Program-made: the position numbers and the translations under genes
Part shown: piece by piece, positions 51,926 to 59,876 of the stretch
Position numbering within the stretch: position 1 is the first letter of the stretch
How the letters are laid out: the number at the start of each line of letters is the position of its first letter
Notes under the pieces: generated by a model
The model's input: only the letters and a program-made list of their open reading frames with translations
The model's database searches: none
Told to the model about the DNA's origin: nothing
Assembly: GCF_018390515.1 (NCBI RefSeq)
Contig: NZ_JAHBBK010000004.1
Coordinates: 62,001-126,000, forward strand
Length of the DNA: 64,000 nt
From: Mucilaginibacter sp. Bleaf8
GTDB taxonomy: Bacteria; Bacteroidota; Bacteroidia; Sphingobacteriales; Sphingobacteriaceae
Direction: 5' to 3'

Positions 51926-53284
51926 ATGAAAAATTTTTTCAACACATTATCCAATATTTGGAAAATTGAAGATTTAAGAGTGCGTATTATAAACACACTC
52001 TTATTTCTTTTAATATACCGTGTAGGTTCATACGTTGCACTTCCGGGTGTTGACGCGAATGCATTAGGTAACCAGGCTAATAAAGAAGGCCTGTTAGGTT
52101 TATTGAATATGTTTGCTGGTGGCTCGTTTTCACGTGCCTCCATTTTTGCGTTAGGTGTAATGCCTTATATTTCTGCGTCTATCGTGGTGCAGTTATTAGG
52201 TATTGCAGTACCTTACTTCACCAAGTTGCAAAAAGAGGGTGAGAGCGGCCGTACCAAATTAAACCAATGGACCCGTTACCTGACTATCCTGATTACCTTA
52301 CTGCAAGGTGTTGGTTATGTGCGTTCGCAGATCAACCAAACTGCCATCAGTCCGGTTATGGGACAGGCGCTATTTACTTTCTCATCAGTAATTATACTAA
52401 CCGCCGGTACATTATTCGTAATGTGGTTGGGAGAAAAAATTACAGATAAAGGTATTGGTAACGGTATCTCTTTGATCATCATGGTAGGTATCATCGCTCA
52501 ATTACCTGCTGCTATTGTTGACGAGTTCAGCTCACGTGTCAGCGGTAAAAATGCGACCGGTGGCCCATTGCTGTTTGTAGTTGAAATTTTAGCTTTAGTT
52601 GCGGTTATTATGTTCACAATTTTAGTTGTACAAGGTACCCGTAAAATCGCTGTTCAATATGCTAAACGTATTGTTGGTAATAAGCAATATGGTGGCGTTC
52701 GTCAATACATTCCATTAAAGGTTAATGCCGCAGGTGTTATGCCAATCATCTTTGCTCAGGCGTTGATGTTTATTCCGGCTACTATCTCTTCATTCTTTCC
52801 TAATCTGGCATCTAACAGTGTAATGATTGCTTTGTCGAGCTATACGTCATGGTTACACAATATCGTGTTCGCGGTATTGATCATCTTGTTTACGTATTTC
52901 TATACTGCAATCACTGTTAATCCTAAACAGATGTCAGACGATATGAAAAAGAATGGTGGCTTTATACCGGGCGTTGCACCAGGTAACCCAACATCTGAAT
53001 ACATCGATAACGTGATTTCAAGAATCACTTTGCCTGGTTCAATATTCCTGGCTATTATCGCTGTTATTCCGGCGCTGGCTAACATGGCTCATATTAACAG
53101 TCAATTTGCGCGTTTCTTTGGCGGCACGTCGTTGATCATTCTGGTTGGTGTTGTATTGGATACCTTACAGCAAATTGAAAGTCATTTATTGATGCGTCAT
53201 TATGACGGTTTAATGAAAACTGGCCGTGTGAGAGGCCGTACTGCGGTACCAACTGCAGCGGGCACTGTTCCACCGGCTATCTAA
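51926..53284 (+). CDS. secY: Protein translocase subunit SecY
   Basis: SecY forms the protein-conducting channel of the inner membrane. The 452-residue protein has ten predicted helices. SecY signatures are YRVGSYVALPGVD in helix 1, GGSFSRASIFALGVMPYISASIV for the plug and helix 2b, and KKNGGFIPGVAPGNPTSEYI in the C4/C5 region. It keeps its usual place after rplO. Confidence 0.97.
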   Translation: MKNFFNTLSNIWKIEDLRVRIINTLLFLLIYRVGSYVALPGVDANALGNQANKEGLLGLLNMFAGGSFSRASIFALGVMPYISASIVVQLLGIAVPYFTKLQKEGESGRTKLNQWTRYLTILITLLQGVGYVRSQINQTAISPVMGQALFTFSSVIILTAGTLFVMWLGEKITDKGIGNGISLIIMVGIIAQLPAAIVDEFSSRVSGKNATGGPLLFVVEILALVAVIMFTILVVQGTRKIAVQYAKRIVGNKQYGGVRQYIPLKVNAAGVMPIIFAQALMFIPATISSFFPNLASNSVMIALSSYTSWLHNIVFAVLIILFTYFYTAITVNPKQMSDDMKKNGGFIPGVAPGNPTSEYIDNVISRITLPGSIFLAIIAVIPALANMAHINSQFARFFGGTSLIILVGVVLDTLQQIESHLLMRHYDGLMKTGRVRGRTAVPTAAGTVPPAI

Positions 53285-53291
53285 TTTTAGC

Positions 53292-54083
53292 ATGTCAAAA
53301 ATTCACTATAAGTCTGTCGAAGAGATAGAACTCATAAGGGAAAGTTCTTTACTTGTTTCTAAAACCTTAGGTGAGATGGCCAAGCTGATTAAGCCAGGCA
53401 TCAAAACTATTGATTTAAACAAGGCTGCTGAAACTTATATACGGGATAACGGTGGTGTTCCTGCTTTTTTGAACTACCACGGTTTCCCGTATTCACTATG
53501 CATCTCGATGAACGATCAGGTAGTGCATGGTTTTCCCAGCGATCACGTATTACAAGAAGGGGACTTAGTTTCTGTAGACTGTGGTGTGATCCTGAATAAG
53601 TATTATGGCGACTCCGCCTATACCTTCGCTGTTGGCGAGGTAAGTGAAACTGCAAAAACTTTGTTACGTGTAACCAAAGAGTGCTTAAGCCGCGGTGTTG
53701 AAAAGGCTGTTGCCGGCATGCGTGTAGGCGATATTGGTTACGCTGTACAAGAACATGCTGAAAAGCATGGTTTTGGTATTGTTAAAGAACTGGTAGGTCA
53801 CGGTGTTGGTGTAACTCTGCACGAGAAGCCTGAAGTGCCTAACTACGGTAAGCGCGGGTCTGGCACCAAGTTGGAAGAGGGTATGGTTATCTGTATTGAG
53901 CCAATGATCAACGCAGGTAAAGCCGGCGTAAAGTTTTGGAAAGATGGTTGGACGGTATCAACCGTTGACGGAAAACCTTCTGCCCACTTTGAGCATGTTG
54001 TGGCCGTAAAAAAGGGCAAACCTGATGTATTATCCACTTTCTCTTACGTAGAAGAAGTTTTAGAGAAAAATAATAATATTTAA
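53292..54083 (+). CDS. map: Methionine aminopeptidase, type I
   Basis: Map removes the initiator methionine. The 263 residues carry all five metal ligands in the expected places: Asp96, Asp107, His170, Glu203 and Glu234. The substrate-contacting His79 (VVHGFPS) is also present. There is no zinc-finger N-terminal extension, so it is the short bacterial form (MetAP-Ia). It lies 7 bp after secY. Confidence 0.97.
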   Translation: MSKIHYKSVEEIELIRESSLLVSKTLGEMAKLIKPGIKTIDLNKAAETYIRDNGGVPAFLNYHGFPYSLCISMNDQVVHGFPSDHVLQEGDLVSVDCGVILNKYYGDSAYTFAVGEVSETAKTLLRVTKECLSRGVEKAVAGMRVGDIGYAVQEHAEKHGFGIVKELVGHGVGVTLHEKPEVPNYGKRGSGTKLEEGMVICIEPMINAGKAGVKFWKDGWTVSTVDGKPSAHFEHVVAVKKGKPDVLSTFSYVEEVLEKNNNI

Positions 54084-54094
54084 AATAATTTATT

Positions 54095-54102
54095 TATTTT
54101 TG
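54095..54102 (+). promoter_or_regulatory. -7 box of a possible infA promoter
   Basis: TATTTTTG is followed by CATCCCGA, matching the start region of the other ribosomal promoters. No good TTG is visible at the -33 position. A CCGA/TCGG stem (54107-54120) lies in the leader of about 40 bases. Confidence 0.5.
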
Positions 54103-54147
54103 CATCCCGATTTAGGTCGGACTTAATTTAGTAATAATCAGTAAAAT

Positions 54148-54366
54148 ATGGCGAAACAATCCTCGATTGAGCAAGACGGTACTATCAGGGAAGCATTATC
54201 AAACGCAATGTTCCGGGTGGAGCTGGAGAACGGTCATGAGATTATTGCACACATATCGGGTAAAATGCGTATGCATTACATCAAAATCTTACCTGGCGAC
54301 AGGGTGAAGCTGGAGATGAGCCCTTATGATTTAACAAAAGGCAGAATAACCTACAGATATAAATAA
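54148..54366 (+). CDS. infA: Translation initiation factor IF-1
   Basis: The 72-residue S1-type OB fold shows MAKQSSIEQDGTIREALSN, VELENGHEIIAHISGKMRM and the end LTKGRITYRYK. IF-1 occupies the A site during initiation. Its location between map and rpmJ is conserved. Confidence 0.97.
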   Translation: MAKQSSIEQDGTIREALSNAMFRVELENGHEIIAHISGKMRMHYIKILPGDRVKLEMSPYDLTKGRITYRYK

Positions 54367-54373
54367 CAAAGAG

Positions 54374-54490
54374 ATGAAAGTTAGAGCATCCATCAAAAAA
54401 CGTAGTGCTGATTGCAAAATCATCCGCCGCAACGGTAAGCTTTACGTTATTAACAAAAAGAACCCTAAGTACAAACAACGTCAGGGTTAA
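54374..54490 (+). CDS. rpmJ: Ribosomal protein bL36, zinc-free form
   Basis: This 38-residue gene reads MKVRASIKKRSADCKIIRRN and ends YKQRQG, typical of L36. Of the usual zinc ligands (three Cys, one His) only Cys14 remains, so it cannot bind zinc in the standard way. It starts 7 bp after infA. Confidence 0.95.
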   Translation: MKVRASIKKRSADCKIIRRNGKLYVINKKNPKYKQRQG

Positions 54491-54563
54491 TTAAAAACAT
54501 TGGAATGAGCCGTACAACGGTGGCCCGCCGTTCGGTCGTTCAACTTAAAAACAATCAAAAAAT

Positions 54564-54941
54564 ATGGCAAGGATTTCAGGTATTGATTTACCAAGAAACA
54601 AAAGAGGAGAGATCGGACTTACCTACATTTATGGTATCGGCCGTTCAACTGCACAAGCTATCTTAGATCAGGCTGGTATCTCTCGTGATACGAAAGTACA
54701 AGAGTGGACCGATGATCAGTTAGCTGCAATTCGTGGTATCATCAACGATCAAATTAAAGTTGAGGGTGCACTGCGTTCAGAAGTTCAATTGAACATCAAA
54801 CGTTTAATGGATATTGGTTGCTACCGTGGTACTCGTCACCGTAAAGGTTTACCGTTACGTGGTCAACGTACTAAAAACAACTCACGTACCCGTAAAGGTA
54901 AACGTAAAACAGTTGCTAACAAGAAAAAAGCTACTAAATAG
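54564..54941 (+). CDS. rpsM: Ribosomal protein uS13
   Basis: The 125 residues contain MARISGIDLPRNKRGEIGLTY, YIYGIGRSTA-type H2TH region and the tail RGQRTKNNSRTRKGKRKTV, which touches the P-site tRNA. The leader (54491-54563) is GC-rich and repetitive (CCGTACAACGGT, CCGCCGTTCGG) and could fold. Confidence 0.97.
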   Translation: MARISGIDLPRNKRGEIGLTYIYGIGRSTAQAILDQAGISRDTKVQEWTDDQLAAIRGIINDQIKVEGALRSEVQLNIKRLMDIGCYRGTRHRKGLPLRGQRTKNNSRTRKGKRKTVANKKKATK

Positions 54942-55008
54942 TAAATGATTAATGGCGGGAGAGGCGTAATCTGATCCTGTTATTAGGAATAAAACGATTA
55001 TCCAAAGA

Positions 55009-55049
55009 TCAATGAGTCCTGATTATTCGGTAATCAAGTAATTCATTGA
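55009..55049. other. Nested hairpin between rpsM and rpsK
   Basis: The outer TCAATGA/TCATTGA (55009-55015, 55043-55049) and inner GATTA/TAATC around TTCGG (55021-55035) form a two-level stem in the 124-bp gap before rpsK. There is no T-tract, so it is an RNA structure or repeat rather than a terminator. Confidence 0.45.
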
Positions 55050-55065
55050 ATCAATAATTAAAAAA

Positions 55066-55455
55066 ATGGCTAAAGCTAAAAAAGTAACCAAAAAACGCAT
55101 TGTAATCGTTGAGCCGGTAGGTCAGGCACACATCAATGCTACTTTCAACAATATCATCGTAACCTTAACTAACAGCCAAGGTCAAGCTATTTCTTGGTCT
55201 TCAGCTGGTAAAATGGGTTTCAAAGGTTCTAAAAAGAATACTCCTTACGCTGCATCACAAGCTGCTGCCGATTGCGGTAAAGTTGCTTATGACTTAGGTC
55301 TGCGTAAAGTTGAAGTATTTGTAAAAGGTCCTGGTGCTGGCCGTGAGTCTGCTATCCGTACTTTGCAAACTTCTGGTATTGAAGTTACCACCATCCGCGA
55401 CATTACTCCGTTACCACACAACGGATGTCGTCCATCTAAAAGAAGAAGAGTTTAA
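55066..55455 (+). CDS. rpsK: Ribosomal protein uS11
   Basis: The 129-residue protein has AHINATFNNIIVTLTNSQGQ, SAGKMGFKGSKKNTPYAAS, GPGAGRESAIR and the ending PHNGCRPSKRRRV. All are conserved platform-domain features. Confidence 0.97.
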   Translation: MAKAKKVTKKRIVIVEPVGQAHINATFNNIIVTLTNSQGQAISWSSAGKMGFKGSKKNTPYAASQAAADCGKVAYDLGLRKVEVFVKGPGAGRESAIRTLQTSGIEVTTIRDITPLPHNGCRPSKRRRV

Positions 55456-55521
55456 TTAATTATTTTTTAAAGCTAAGATTCTGCAGTTAAAGGCTGCATG
55501 ATACTTTAAAAACAACAAAAA

Positions 55522-56130
55522 ATGGCTAGATATACCGGACCCAAGTCCAAAATCGCACGTAAATTCAGAGAGCCGATCTTCGGTCCTGATAAAGTGTTAG
55601 AGAGAAAAAATTACCCTCCAGGCATGCATGGCGTGTCAAAAAGAAGAGGTAAACAATCAGAGTACGCTGTACAGTTGCAAGAAAAGCAAAAAGTAAAATA
55701 CACTTATGGTGTATTAGAGCGCTACTTCGAGAACTTATTTCACCGTGCTTCTGCACGTGAAGGTATCACCGGTACTAACTTGCTTCAGTTATTAGAGGCC
55801 CGTTTAGATAACGCCGTATACCGCTTAGGTATCGCACCTACCCGTTCAGCTGCTCGTCAGTTGGTAGGTCACAAACACATCACTGTAAATGGTGAGGTGG
55901 TAAATATTGCTTCTTACACTTTAAGACCAGGTGATGTTATCGCAGTACGCGAAAAATCAAAATCACTTGAAGCTATTTCTAATTCAGTAGCTGGTCGTAA
56001 AATCAATAAATATAGCTGGTTTGAATGGGATGCTGCTAACCTTACCGGTAAGTTGCTTAGCTATCCTAACCGCGACGAAATTCCTGAGAATATCAAAGAG
56101 AACTTAATCGTCGAGTTATATTCTAAATAA
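55522..56130 (+). CDS. rpsD: Ribosomal protein uS4
   Basis: The 202 residues begin MARYTGPKSKIARKFREPIF. They contain LLEARLDNAVYRLG and the S4 domain motif RQLVGHKHITVNGEVVNI. The N-terminal zinc Cys residues of some bacteria are absent. S4 is a primary 16S binder and, in E. coli, the regulator of the alpha operon. The 66-bp leader can fold as TGCAG/CTGCA inside TTTAAAG/CTTTAAA. Confidence 0.97.
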   Translation: MARYTGPKSKIARKFREPIFGPDKVLERKNYPPGMHGVSKRRGKQSEYAVQLQEKQKVKYTYGVLERYFENLFHRASAREGITGTNLLQLLEARLDNAVYRLGIAPTRSAARQLVGHKHITVNGEVVNIASYTLRPGDVIAVREKSKSLEAISNSVAGRKINKYSWFEWDAANLTGKLLSYPNRDEIPENIKENLIVELYSK

Positions 56131-56142
56131 GAAATTGGATTT

Positions 56143-56218
56143 GAGATATGAGATGTTAGATTTGAGGCTTATCCCCAAAAGGGAAAGCTCATATCTGGCA
56201 TTTCATGTCTTATATCTG
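56143..56218. repeat. Long imperfect inverted repeat between rpsD and rpoA
   Basis: AGATATGAGATG (56144-56155) pairs with CATGTCTTATATCT with one bulge and one G-U pair. An inner AGATTTGAGGCTT pairs with AAGCTCATATCT, closing on TCCCC-AAAA-GGGA. The whole of about 75 bases makes one tall hairpin. The AGATATGAGAT-type arms look like dispersed repeats of Bacteroidota genomes (recollection). Confidence 0.6.
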
Positions 56219-56250
56219 TTTAATAAGTAACCAATAAACAAAGCATATAA

Positions 56251-57243
56251 ATGGCAATATTAGCATTTCAAAAACCTGATAAGGTTATCATGCAGAAGTC
56301 GACTGACTTTGAGGGTACGTTTGAGTTCCGTCCGTTAGAACCAGGCTTCGGTGTAACCATTGGTAATGCTTTACGTCGTATCTTACTGTCATCACTGGAA
56401 GGTTATGCTATCACTTCTGTTCGTTTTTCAGGAGTAACTCATGAGTTTTCAACGATCAAAGGTGTTGTTGAAGACGTAACCGAGATCATCCTGAACCTAA
56501 AACAGGTGCGTTTCCAAAAAACCGGTGAATCAGGTGATACAGAAAAAATCTTTGTAATCATCAACGGACAGAATACTTTCAACGCCGGCGATATTACCAA
56601 GTTCTCTAACAACTTTTCTGTACTTAACCCAGACCTGCTGCTTTGCAACATGGACCCAGCGGTTACCCTGGAAGTTGAGCTGACCGTTAGTAAAGGTCGT
56701 GGTTATGTACCAAGCGAAGAGAATAAAAATCCAGATGCTGCTTTAGGTGTGATTGCTGTAGACTCTATCTATACGCCAATCAAAAATGTAAAGTATACTA
56801 TAGAAAACTACCGTGTAGAGCAAAAAACAGACTATGAGAAATTAGTTCTGGATATTTCTACAGACGGCTCTATACACCCGGAAGATGCGCTTAAAGAAGC
56901 TGCAAAAATTCTTATCCAGCACTTCATGCTGTTCTCTGATGAGAATATGATGTTGGAAGCTCAGGCTAAAGAGGAAACCAAAGAGGTTGATGAAGAAATC
57001 TTGCATATGCGCAAGATCCTGAAAACTGAGTTAGTTGACCTTGATCTTTCAGTGCGTGCACTGAATTGCTTAAAAGCTGCTGACATTCGTAGCCTTGCAG
57101 ACCTGGTATCTTATGACGTTGCTGATATGTTAAAATTCAGAAACTTCGGTAAGAAATCATTAACTGAAATCCAAGACCTGGTTAAATCAAAAGGTTTATC
57201 TTTTGGTATGAACCTGTCTAAATACAAACTGGACGAAGAGTAA
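56251..57243 (+). CDS. rpoA: RNA polymerase subunit alpha
   Basis: The 330-residue protein has the N-terminal dimerisation domain (FRPLEPGFGVTIGNALRRILLSSLEG) and the C-terminal domain (LDLSVRALNCLKAADIRSLADLV, NFGKKSLTEIQDLV) used for activator and UP-element contact. Lengths of both parts are standard. A strong terminator follows before rplQ. Confidence 0.97.
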   Translation: MAILAFQKPDKVIMQKSTDFEGTFEFRPLEPGFGVTIGNALRRILLSSLEGYAITSVRFSGVTHEFSTIKGVVEDVTEIILNLKQVRFQKTGESGDTEKIFVIINGQNTFNAGDITKFSNNFSVLNPDLLLCNMDPAVTLEVELTVSKGRGYVPSEENKNPDAALGVIAVDSIYTPIKNVKYTIENYRVEQKTDYEKLVLDISTDGSIHPEDALKEAAKILIQHFMLFSDENMMLEAQAKEETKEVDEEILHMRKILKTELVDLDLSVRALNCLKAADIRSLADLVSYDVADMLKFRNFGKKSLTEIQDLVKSKGLSFGMNLSKYKLDEE

Positions 57244-57251
57244 TCAATTGA

Positions 57252-57292
57252 GTGAGCAATAACATTCAACGTTATTGCTCACTTTTTATTTT
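57252..57292 (+). terminator. Terminator between rpoA and rplQ
   Basis: GTGAGCAATAAC and GTTATTGCTCAC form a perfect 12-bp stem with a 7-base loop, directly followed by TTTTTATTTTT. It has all parts of an intrinsic terminator. Confidence 0.85.
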
Positions 57293-57369
57293 TATAACCC
57301 GGCATAATTCCGCGGGCTTGACGGTTAAACGCCGCCCAACGGTATGCACGTGCCACAACAAACAACAAA

Positions 57370-57921
57370 ATGAGACACGGTAAAAAACACAACCACTTAG
57401 GCCGTACCGACAGTCATCGTAAAGCGATGATGGGTAACATGGCTTCTTCGCTTATCCTGCATAAGCGTATTACTACTACATTGGCAAAAGCTAAAGCACT
57501 GCGTGTTTATGTTGAGCCTTTGTTAACCAAATCAAAAAGCGATACTACTCACTCTCGTCGTACTGTATTTAGCTACCTGCAAAATAAAGATGCGGTTTCT
57601 ATCTTATTCCGCGAGATTGCAGAGAAAATTGCAACCCGTCCAGGTGGTTACACTCGTATCATCAAATTAGAAAACCGTTTAGGTGACAACGCTGAAATGG
57701 CGATCATCGAGCTGGTTGACTACAACACTGTATACGGTGCTAAAGAAACTGCTGCTCCAGCTTCAACCCGTCGTTCACGTCGTGGTGGTAAAGTTAAAGC
57801 AACTGCTGCTCCTGCTGCTTCAGCCGAGGTTACTCCAGCTGACGAAGCTGTAGCCGCTGACGAAACTACAACTGTAGATGCTCCGGCACAAAACGAAGAA
57901 AACGCTGAAAAAGGCGAGTAA
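57370..57921 (+). CDS. rplQ: Ribosomal protein bL17 with acidic C-terminal tail
   Basis: The core (1-123) shows MRHGKKHNHLGRTDSHRKAM and TTLAKAKALRVYVEPL. A tail of 60 residues (124-183) follows, first basic (TRRSRRGGKVK) and then rich in Ala, Glu, Asp and Thr. E. coli L17 has 127 residues. The 78-bp leader after the rpoA terminator is GC-rich and contains CAACGGT, as in the rpsM leader. I see no standard promoter box for it. Confidence 0.96.
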   Translation: MRHGKKHNHLGRTDSHRKAMMGNMASSLILHKRITTTLAKAKALRVYVEPLLTKSKSDTTHSRRTVFSYLQNKDAVSILFREIAEKIATRPGGYTRIIKLENRLGDNAEMAIIELVDYNTVYGAKETAAPASTRRSRRGGKVKATAAPAASAEVTPADEAVAADETTTVDAPAQNEENAEKGE

Positions 57922-57940
57922 TCGTTAATCACAGAAATTG

Positions 57941-57975
57941 AAAAGCCCTGCTCTTATGAGCAGGGCTTTTTTGTT
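57941..57975. terminator. Terminator at the end of the ribosomal superoperon
   Basis: AAAAGCCCTGCTC and GAGCAGGGCTTTT form a perfect 13-bp stem around TTAT with a T6 tract. The convergent AhpD-like gene ends shortly beyond. Confidence 0.9.
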
Positions 57976-58000
57976 GGCCTGGCATCTAATTCCACTATAC

Positions 58001-58435
58001 CTATTGTGGTTGCAACTGCGTACTAATCGCAATCCTGTTCCATGCGTTAATCGTTATAGCAGCCATAATTATTTGCGCAGTTTTTGTTTCCCCAAATAGG
58101 TGGAAGGCCTCTTGATATGTTTGAGATGATACCCCTCCTTGGATTTTGGTAACTTCTTCGGTAAGTGCTAAGGCTGCTCTTTCTTCTATTGTAAATAGGG
58201 TAGTTTCCCGCCAGGCGTTTAAAAGATGCATGCGTTGGTCGGTTTCACCTAACCTGCGTGCATCTCGGGTATGCATATCCAGGCAAAAGGCGCAGCCATT
58301 TATTTGTGAAGCCCTTATTTTGATGAGTTCATATAATTTTTTATCCAATCCGCTTTTCTGTATGTATTCCTCCAGTGCAAGCATGGCTTTGTAAGCCTCG
58401 GGTTGTACTTCGTTTATATTGATTCTGGTTTCCAT
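58001..58435 (-). CDS. AhpD-like carboxymuconolactone decarboxylase-family protein
   Basis: The ATG at 58435 (METRININEV) gives 144 residues, the usual length; the frame upstream is unlikely to be coding. The core motif Cys48-x-x-Cys51-x-x-x-His55 (GCAFCLDMH) is that of alkylhydroperoxidase AhpD-type proteins, which reduce peroxides through the Cys pair. A Crp/Fnr-type regulator gene lies 107 bp upstream on the same strand. This pair often occurs together in Bacteroidota, which suggests joint control. The substrate is unknown. Confidence 0.88.
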   Translation of the reverse strand: METRININEVQPEAYKAMLALEEYIQKSGLDKKLYELIKIRASQINGCAFCLDMHTRDARRLGETDQRMHLLNAWRETTLFTIEERAALALTEEVTKIQGGVSSQTYQEAFHLFGETKTAQIIMAAITINAWNRIAISTQLQPQ

Positions 58436-58542
58436 GAGATTAAGATTTAATAGTTTGTTAGTTATTGAATTGCCGGCGTTGTGACAGCAAAGGTGTACCA
58501 ATAAATCTTTCAAAATCTTGAACCAGATCAAGAAATAGACTT

Positions 58543-59112
58543 CTATTCCTTCGCTCTTAGCCTGCTTAAAAGTTCTGCAGAAAAACCTAAATAAGAAGCC
58601 AGCATGTACTGAGGTACACGTTGTACAAACTCCGGAAAACGGCTGTTAAAGTGATTGTACTTTTCTTCAGCCGAGAGGTCGAATAAATAAGTGAGTCTCA
58701 TCTGTGATGCGGCATAAGCGCGTTGCAATATCTTCCGAAAGTAGCGTTCCAGTTTGGGAAGCTTTTCTAATAGTTCTTCTTGTGCCGATTGCGTTAATAT
58801 TAAAACTTTAGAATGTTCAACTGCCTGTATGTAGAACTGTGCTGGTTTGTGCTGGTCGAGTGTTGTATAGTCGGCAATCCACCAGTTATCAATCGCAAAT
58901 TGTACCATTTGTTCGGTGCCGTTATCTTTGATAAAATACATCCGCAAACATCCCTGTACCACAAAGTATAATGCAGTTTTTTTTTGTCCCTGCGTAAGCA
59001 AATGCTCTTTTTTGCTAAACTCTTGCTGTTTTACATATCGGCTTAAAAGCGTTTGCTCTTCTGTGGTTAGAGCAATTATCTTTTGTATGTGATCAATTAA
59101 CGAATTAATCAT
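58543..59112 (-). CDS. Crp/Fnr-family transcriptional regulator
   Basis: The 189 residues form an N-terminal cyclic-nucleotide-binding-like beta-roll (about 20-115; LTQGQKKTALYFVVQGCLRM) and a C-terminal winged helix (FVQRVPQYMLASYLGFSAELLSRLR) at the very end. The phosphate-binding RxS of true cAMP sites is not evident, and no Fe-S cysteine cluster is seen, so the ligand is open. It probably regulates the AhpD-like gene downstream. Confidence 0.85.
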   Translation of the reverse strand: MINSLIDHIQKIIALTTEEQTLLSRYVKQQEFSKKEHLLTQGQKKTALYFVVQGCLRMYFIKDNGTEQMVQFAIDNWWIADYTTLDQHKPAQFYIQAVEHSKVLILTQSAQEELLEKLPKLERYFRKILQRAYAASQMRLTYLFDLSAEEKYNHFNSRFPEFVQRVPQYMLASYLGFSAELLSRLRAKE

Positions 59113-59141
59113 GCTGGTTATAAAAAATAATTAATCACTAT

Positions 59142-59669
59142 TTAGATACCTTTTCGACGCTGATAAAGTATGGCAGACGGCTCTATGCTTATTTGCTTAA
59201 AGCCTGCTTTCAATAGTACTCTCTGCGAAGCAATATTACCGGGTGTAGTATCAGCATCTACCTGTTTCAATACACTGAAAGAAAACCCCCATTCGAGTAA
59301 GGCAAGTAATGCCTCGGTTGCATAACCTTTTCCTTGCCGTTGCTGGCTAATCACATAACCAACGCTTGTTGTGCCGTAATCGTCAGGGTAGCCGCCAAAC
59401 CCTATACCTCCAATGGCTGTATTAATATCCTTCAATACTATTTCCCAGTTGGTATACCAAGGATAAAGTTCGGGATAAGCCTTGGTATTTGGCAACCAGT
59501 AATTATGCATGGCTTGATCCATCTCCGCCCTGAACGCAGTATCGATCTTCATGTCCGACGGTTGCAAACCAAGCGTTGCTTCAAGAGCTGCACGGCTCTG
59601 GCTGCACAATAGCAATTGTGTATAATTCAGCGGGATAATTTTCAGCCGGTCGGTTTCCAGATGGAGCAT
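59142..59669 (-). CDS. RimJ/RimL-type GNAT acetyltransferase
   Basis: The ATG at 59669 (MLHLETDRLKIIPLN) gives 175 residues with the usual RimJ/L start LETDRL. The acetyl-CoA loop is RQGKGYATEALLALLEW, and the late motif NIASQRVLLKAGF is typical of this subfamily, whose members acetylate protein N-termini, amino acids or antibiotics. The substrate is unknown. It is upstream of the Crp-like gene on the same strand with a 29-bp gap. Confidence 0.85.
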   Translation of the reverse strand: MLHLETDRLKIIPLNYTQLLLCSQSRAALEATLGLQPSDMKIDTAFRAEMDQAMHNYWLPNTKAYPELYPWYTNWEIVLKDINTAIGGIGFGGYPDDYGTTSVGYVISQQRQGKGYATEALLALLEWGFSFSVLKQVDADTTPGNIASQRVLLKAGFKQISIEPSAILYQRRKGI

Positions 59670-59876
59670 TGTTGTAAATATAAGTATGATGGCCGTCTGG
59701 TCAAATACTTGACCGGTTTTCTGCCAAGCTGTCACCGGAATGTCTGTTGTTACTGACGAAATTATAGGTCGTGTCTTATTTTAAATAATATTTTTCTGCC
59801 ATTAACGCCTTGGCACAAGCATTGATAAATAGTGAATGTTAATCACAAAATATTAATCAAAGGAAAAATCAATCAT

